The notes under the pieces were generated by a model. It saw only the letters and a program-made list of their open reading frames with translations, was not told the origin of the DNA and searched no databases. From NCBI GenBank assembly GCA_013350335.1, contig CM023541.1, positions 39,982,739-40,046,738 on the forward strand: DNA of 64,000 nt, in the 5' to 3' direction. This DNA is from Chimonanthus salicifolius (Eukaryota; Streptophyta; Magnoliopsida; Laurales; Calycanthaceae). The position numbers and the translations under genes were made by a program. This document shows positions 58,750 to 64,000 of the stretch, piece after piece (the stretch's first letter is position 1; the number at the start of each line of letters is the position of its first letter).

Positions 58750-60194
58750 TGTAATACCCTGCCCTAAAAAGTCCCACATTGCTAGTGGCATTGGAAATTC
58801 CCTAGTATACAAGTAGTAGCCTTCCTCCTTCTAGCACAAGGCCTCCTAGGCGAGAATAGACGTGTATGAGCCATGTGCTAGGAACAAAATCTTGAGGGTT
58901 CCGGGTATGAAACGAGGCTCTACTCGAGGGCTCAAAGAGGACAATATTGTGTCGCTGTATACTCTAATACCCAGACAAGGCCTTTTGGGAGCCACAGTGG
59001 GTTGATTTGCCAAAGCAAAGCCGTGTGGGTCCGTAAGTAGGCCCAAAGCGGACAATATTGTGCTAGCGGGACAGGTCGTTACAAATGGTATCAGAGCCGG
59101 GGACGGCTCTGGCTTTAAGGGGGGTAAATTATAATACCCTGCCCTAAAAAGTCCCACATTGCTAGTGGTATTGGAAATTCCCTGGTATATAAGTAGTAGC
59201 CTTCCTCCCTCTAGCACAAGGCGTTTTGGGAGCAACAGTGGGTTGGCTTGCAAAAACAAAGTCGTGCGGGTCCGTAAGTAGGCCCAAAGCGGACAATATT
59301 GTGCTAGCGGGACGGGTCATTACAAATGGTATTAGAGCATGGTTCAACTCTCTGCCTAAGGGTGTGGGCTTGGTTGTGTGTGCAGAGTCAGGGACGGCTC
59401 TGGCTTTAAGGGGGTAAGATTGTAATACCCTGCCCTAAAAAGTCCCACATTGCTAGTGGCATTGGAAATTCTCTGGTATATAAGTAGTAGCCTTCCTCCT
59501 TTTAGCACAAGACCTCCTAGGCGAGAACGGACGTGTATGAGCCATGTGCTAGGAACAAAATCTTAAGGGTTGCTGGGTATGGAGCGAGGCTCTACCTGAG
59601 GGCTCAAAGAGGACAATATTGTGCCGTTGTATACTCTGATACTCGGACAAGGCCTTTTGGGAGCAACAATGGGTTGGCTTGCCAAAGCAAAGCCGTGAGG
59701 GTCCGTAAGTACGCCCAAAGAGGATAATATTGTGCTAGCGGAACGGGTCATTACAAATGGTATCAGAGCATGGTTCAACTCTCTGCTTGAGGGTGTGGGC
59801 TTGGTTGTTGTGTGTGCAGACCCGGGGACGGCTCTGGCTTTAAGGGGGGTAGATTGTAATACCCTGCCCTAAAAAGTCTCACATTGCTAATGGCATTGGA
59901 AATTCCCTGGTATATAAGTAGTAGTCTTCCTCCTTCTAGCACAAGGCCTCCTAGGCGAGAATAGACGTGTATGAGCCATGTGCTAGGAACAAAATCTTGA
60001 GGGTTGCAGGGTATGGAGCGAGGCTCTACCCGAGGGCTCAAAGAGGACAATATTGTGCCGCTTTATACTCTGATACCCGGACAAGGCCTTTTGGGAGCAA
60101 CAGTGGGTTGGCTTGCCAAAGCAAAGCCGTGCGGGTCCGTAAGTAGGCTCAAAGCGGACAATATTGTGCAAGCGGGACGGGTCGTTACAATGTT
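58745..60194 (+). mobile_element. TRIM array B: four LTRs of two lengths
   Basis: LTRs 58750-59083 (334 bp), 59130-59324 (195), 59421-59755 (335), 59855-60189 (335). Internal units 59084-59129 (46 bp), 59325-59420 (96), 59756-59854 (99). Start TGTAATACC, end GGGTCGTTACA or GGGTCATTACA. The primer site AATGGTATCAGAG(C) and the TTTAAGGGGGG tract are as in the array at 45436. Long LTRs carry about 140 extra bases (GGCGAGAATAGACG ... GAGGACAATATTGTG). Flanks ATCTT and ATGTT agree at 4 of 5. Confidence 0.88.
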
Positions 60195-60985
60195 AACCTT
60201 CTGCAACACTTTGCTCAAAGCACCTTAATACTGCAATAGTCAAGAAAGTATTTCATGAGGTGATTCTCCTTACTAAAAGGGCTTGCAATGAATGAAGATA
60301 CTTCACTACGCATTTTATGCATCAACTAGCAACACATACATACAGAAAGCTATGTGCAAGCTTGATGCAGGCTAGGTAGGATTAAGAATACCCAACCTCG
60401 AATTATAGTGGAAGCTTAATCTTCACAAAACAGTCCTTCGTTTTGCTAAACAAAATAACAATTTTATTTATCAAAATAATCTCCCCCTCAAAACTGGCTA
60501 TTACAATTCCTTAAATAAAACACCTACTAAATAAGAGTCCTATCTAATTAGAAACTCCTAATAATAATCGCCTACTAAATAAGAGTCTTATCTAATTAGG
60601 AACTCCTAATAATAATCGCCTATTAAATAAGAGTCCTATCTAATTAAGAACTCCTAATAATAAACAACTACTAATTAAAAACAAATCCTAATAAAACTAA
60701 ACCACGAGGTGGCTGTTTTTCCATTCCACAAGGTGTCCCAATTTAAGTAGGTTTGGGATTCTCAAATCTTCCAATGTTGGGTCTTCATCTTAATTGGGCT
60801 TCAAATTTTGGCCCATTTTAAAGAGGCTCACCTTGGACTTTGGACTGACCCAAATTGCTCATGCACCCGCCGGGATCAAAAATAAAATTTTCACCTTTCG
60901 TATCGGAGCCCGAGCTTGGTAAATTGCTAACGTACCCACCCGGGTCAAAATTAAAATTTTGATTACGTCCACATATGTCCGCATC
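60195..60985. other. Uncharacterised repeat DNA with a minisatellite
   Basis: The first part may continue the L1 of the minus strand beyond the TRIM insertion (ALSKVLQKV). A 48-bp tandem repeat lies at 60523-60666. On the minus strand TTTTGAGGGGGAGATT near 60480-60495 resembles a retroelement polypurine tract, but no LTR follows that I can define. Confidence 0.4.
60523..60666. repeat. 48-bp tandem repeat, three copies
   Basis: Copies at 60523, 60571 and 60619, exactly 48 bp apart, each with CCTA(C/T)TAAATAAGAGTC, TATCTAATTA and AACTCCTAATAATAA. A partial fourth unit follows. Confidence 0.9.
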
Positions 60986-61857
60986 AAAGCTCTATTTTGA
61001 GAAAGCCTATGGAAATAGTTGATTGGGGTTCTCTCATTTTTGCATTCAAAAGAATGGTTTTGAGGAAAAATTGTCATTGGAACTTCAAATGCATCTCACC
61101 ACTTCATTTTTTATCATGGTAACCGCAAAGGCTTCTTTAAGAGGCTTAAGACAAGGTGACCACCTCTCTCCAACTTTATTTGTACTCATCACAAAAGGCT
61201 ATTAGTACTCTTTTCTCCAAAGCAACAAGGTGCAGGTTCATTAATGGTTTCAGAATTGGGACACCCCTCTTCTTCTATCACCTTCCATTTGTAGATGATA
61301 CCATATCCTCTTTTGTGAAGCCAAAGAATTTTTTAAAAGAAAATAAAAAGTACTATGTAGCTAGCTTGAGTTATCCTCTTACATTTGAATCAACTATTAC
61401 AATGCAAGTTTACTAGCACCAATATCAATAAATCAAAGGAGATTGCCCCAGAAAAGTTGTTTGGGTGTTAAAAGGTTCCTTCTACTTACTTGAGGCTTCC
61501 TTTTTGCATTGGCACACCTTGCCACTCTCTATAGGAACCAATTAGAGAAGAATTCCACAAGCGCCTAGCCTATTAGAAACAAAAATACCTTACTTATGAA
61601 GCACATTCACTCCTTCGAAATCAATGGGCTACCGTCCCAATCTACTTAGCTAGCAATTTCTAACTGCCTAAAAAGCATCTTGGAATCCCTTGAAGAGAAT
61701 GAACGTTTTTTACTTTGGGGGCTTCAGAAAAGCTCATCAAAGCCATTTATTTAGATGGGGTCAAGTCTAATTGCTAGTCAAAGATGGGAGATATTGAAAT
61801 GAAACCCATCTCAGATGTAAATATTGTCATACTTTCATCCAAATGACTCTAGCCCCT
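60986..61857 (+). mobile_element. L1-type LINE reverse transcriptase fragment
   Basis: Reads KASLRGLRQGDHLSPTLFVL (61120-61180), the RGLRQGDPLSPxLFVL motif of plant L1. Then come GFRIGTPLFFYHLPFVDDTI, where FVDD replaces the usual FADD, and a later SILESLEENERFLLWG. It carries many stops and is cut at its end by a hAT-like MITE. Confidence 0.75.
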
Positions 61858-62475
61858 ATGGTTGCAACCTAGATTAGGTTGACCTCAACCCCAACCCAAT
61901 CCGAACCTCTATTACCCTCATAACCCAACCAAACGTAATTTTCATTCCAAGTGACCCAACCCAAACACATTTTTGTAACACAACGCAACATAACCAACTC
62001 ACTTTCAATCAGGTTGGGTCAAGTTGGATCATATTCAAACAAATCAACAATTTCAATTAAGAATACTAAAATATGGAAAATTCGTGCATTGCTCCATCCA
62101 CCGCACTGGAGAATTTGGTTGTAGATTGTAAAAGTTTTTGGAATAAAAAATTGCCTCAATGCCTTTTTCTTATTGTTACAAAAGAATTGCATAAGTAAAA
62201 TATGCTAATATATTAGAAACCAACTCTTTTAAAATACTAATTTCAAGGAAAAACATATTACTATATATTATGCACACAACTTATGGAGTTAAGATCGGGT
62301 TAGGTCAAGATAGGTTCAACCCAAATCATGAATCCTGACCCAACCGTTTTCAATTCAGGTTCAAAATTTAAACCGTGACAGATCCCTAACCCAAATTTCC
62401 CAACCAACCCAACCAAATTCATGTTGGGTCATCCAGGTTCAAATTGAACTCCAAGTTGCACCAATATTGGCCCCT
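61850..62475. mobile_element. hAT-like MITE, about 610 bp
   Basis: 61858-62467. Near-inverted ends ATGGTTGCAACCTAG and (reverse complement) ATTGGTGCAACTTGG. Flanking octamers TAGCCCCT (61850-61857) and TGGCCCCT (62468-62475) agree at 7 of 8. The inside is full of CAACCCAACC and GGGTTGGGTC words. Nested at the end of an L1 fragment. Confidence 0.6.
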
Positions 62476-64000
62476 TGCTTGTGAACGCAATTCCCATTGG
62501 ACAGGAGCAACTTGGGCTGAGTTCATGATGCAGACATGCAGATTGTGTGCCAAGGCCCAAATGAGAGATCTATTAGTGTCAGTGGACCTAAGCCTGGCCC
62601 AATTCTAACACCACCTCATCCATCAACGATCCTAGCTAGATAAGTGTGGAGATAGCTAGGATTAGGATTTATTTTGATGATTTATCTTACGTTATTAGTT
62701 GTTTAATTCCTATTGGCCAAGTGTAAGATAAGCCCAATCCTTATGAGAGGCTGGCTTATCAAAGCAACTTAAAGATAGAGTTGTCAGAGAGTTTCCATCT
62801 ATCTCCAAGTGCCATGGTCGATCCCAACACTGTGGGACGCCCATGGCCTTGGGTTATCCCTCTCTCTCCATTTATTCTATAAATACCAAGGGTTATAGAC
62901 TAATTAGAGGCAGACAATTCTTTGGAAAAAAAACAAAATTATTTGCTCAATTTGAGTGTGCCTTGGGGCGTGGCTTCGGTCATTGGGATCTTCGGGTCCA
63001 ACCTTCGGCCGTGGCTTCGGTCGTCTATCGGGCTTCGGTCCAAAACAGGTGAGTACCATGCTATTTTAGTCCTTTATTTTGTGTTTGAGTTTTGATTATG
63101 AATTTAATGTCATGAAATTCTCTTTCTTTAAATTAATTCATAATTTAATTAAGGGAATACAATTAATCTTAACTCATTCACAAAACATTGAATTCATGGG
63201 GAAATTGTCGTCACTGGTCGATTATTAATCGGACCTTTGGCAAGTAGCTCATTCATAGATACTTGAATGGCTAGGGGCTCTAACAACCGTAAGATTATTG
63301 GGCCCGCACCCATTGTGAGCATTGTTCGGTAAAACGACCCATGCTTGCATCAGTTCAACTCAAACCTAGTTGACCCAAACCCGAATTCAAGTCAAGTTGG
63401 GTTGGTGTAATCTCAGTTAGGGCCTGAGTTGGATTATTGGACTCAGGTTGAACTTTTCAACCCGAATAAAAAATTGGATAGGGTTAGGGTTGAGGGCTTA
63501 GGTTAAAGCTAATACACCACTACCAAATCCTAATTTCATAAGTTGTGTGTTTATATATAAATAGATGTTCTTTCATAGAACTAGTTTTTCAAAAAGTTCA
63601 TATATAACGTGTTACCACATTTTACATCTATTTTGTAATGACAATAAAAACAAGGCATTGAAACGATTTGGAACTAACATGTTCTCCAATCTACAGTAAG
63701 ATTGTCTAATGCAATAGGTTGGAATTGATACAGATGGTACTGCTTCTACTAATCTTAATTAAAGTTGTTCATATACTTGTAGATACCCAACTCAACCCAT
63801 ACTAGATTGGGTTGGGTTGCTTGGGTTGAAAATTGGGTTTGGTTGGGGTAAAGCTGAGAGTAATAAAGGTTAGGCTAGAATTGAGATGAATCAAGCTTGA
63901 CCCGAGTTGCACCTCTACCCTTGGAATTCCTTGTAAATTGAAAAATACAATCTAGCTAACAATGAGTGGGGAGCGACTCCTTATCCTCGTAGACCTTCTA
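62476..64000. other. Repeat DNA, possible LTR promoter
   Basis: TCTATAAATACC at 62876 followed by a leader-like stretch with repeated GCTTCGGTC and GGCTTCGGTC (62973-63045) and a GT-type donor (CAG/GTGAGT at 63050) resembles an LTR or promoter plus leader. 63340-63930 is another region of GGGTTGGGTT/CAACCC words like hAT MITEs. No gene seen. Confidence 0.4.

Noticed and set aside
45436..60189. Cassandra-type TRIM (LTR with a 5S RNA domain)
   Set aside because: No 5S RNA internal promoter or 5S-like stretch is seen in these LTRs.
58750..60189. CRISPR-like regularly spaced repeats
   Set aside because: The periodicity comes from LTR units of 195-335 bp in plant nuclear DNA, not short repeats with unique spacers.
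60380..60985. Endogenous pararetrovirus or Copia remnant
   Set aside because: A purine tract and leader-like text suggested it, but no coding domain, primer site or paired LTR was found.

Overview
The window reads as nuclear DNA of a flowering plant. The genes have many short exons and long AT-rich introns with GT-AG borders. The intergenic DNA is packed with plant transposons: LTR elements, TRIMs, tRNA-derived SINEs, L1 and RTE LINEs, hAT elements and a Stowaway MITE. The protein-coding content is typically angiosperm (plant-specific SDH6 and a UPL3/UPL4 HECT ligase). I cannot name the species. The very long introns suggest a medium to large genome that is not a grass.

Layout. (1) 3273-17541, minus: a succinate dehydrogenase subunit 6 (SDH6) gene of only 155 codons stretched over 14 kb by introns of 9.4 and 4.3 kb. 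These introns hold two TRIMs, L1 and RTE LINE remnants, microsatellites and a tandem duplication. (2) 17.6-23.7 kb: promoter side of SDH6, a patch rich in TATCGG/CCGATA words, a 3180-bp solo LTR with a perfect 5-bp target duplication, and an RTE LINE tail. (3) 23.7-24.9 kb: remains of a gene with a frameshift. (4) 25.3-28.1 kb: a deleted LTR retrotransposon whose two LTRs differ by an internal inversion and by a SINE insertion. (5) 28.6-39.2 kb, plus: an eleven- or ten-exon plant gene of unknown function with conserved ends. (6) 42.06-52.44 kb, minus: thirteen exons of a UPL4-like HECT ubiquitin ligase. The N-terminal armadillo exons are not in the window. Its intron at 45.2-48.5 kb carries a four-LTR TRIM array. 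(7) 52.5-64 kb: nested transposons. A minus-strand L1 is split by a 3.7-kb hAT element (itself hit by a Stowaway MITE) and by a second four-LTR TRIM array, followed by another L1 fragment with a hAT-like MITE inside it.

The three genes do not form a pathway: SDH6 belongs to mitochondrial complex II, UPL4 to ubiquitin signalling, and the third is unknown. The most unusual content is structural. Two multimeric TRIM arrays are each bracketed by one target-site duplication, one of them ending in a different LTR subtype. There is also an LTR pair with an inverted internal block, a SINE with its empty site preserved in the sister LTR, and an ordered nest of insertions. Exon borders were assigned by eye from splice sites, reading frame and remembered family sequences; no alignment or transcript data were available.
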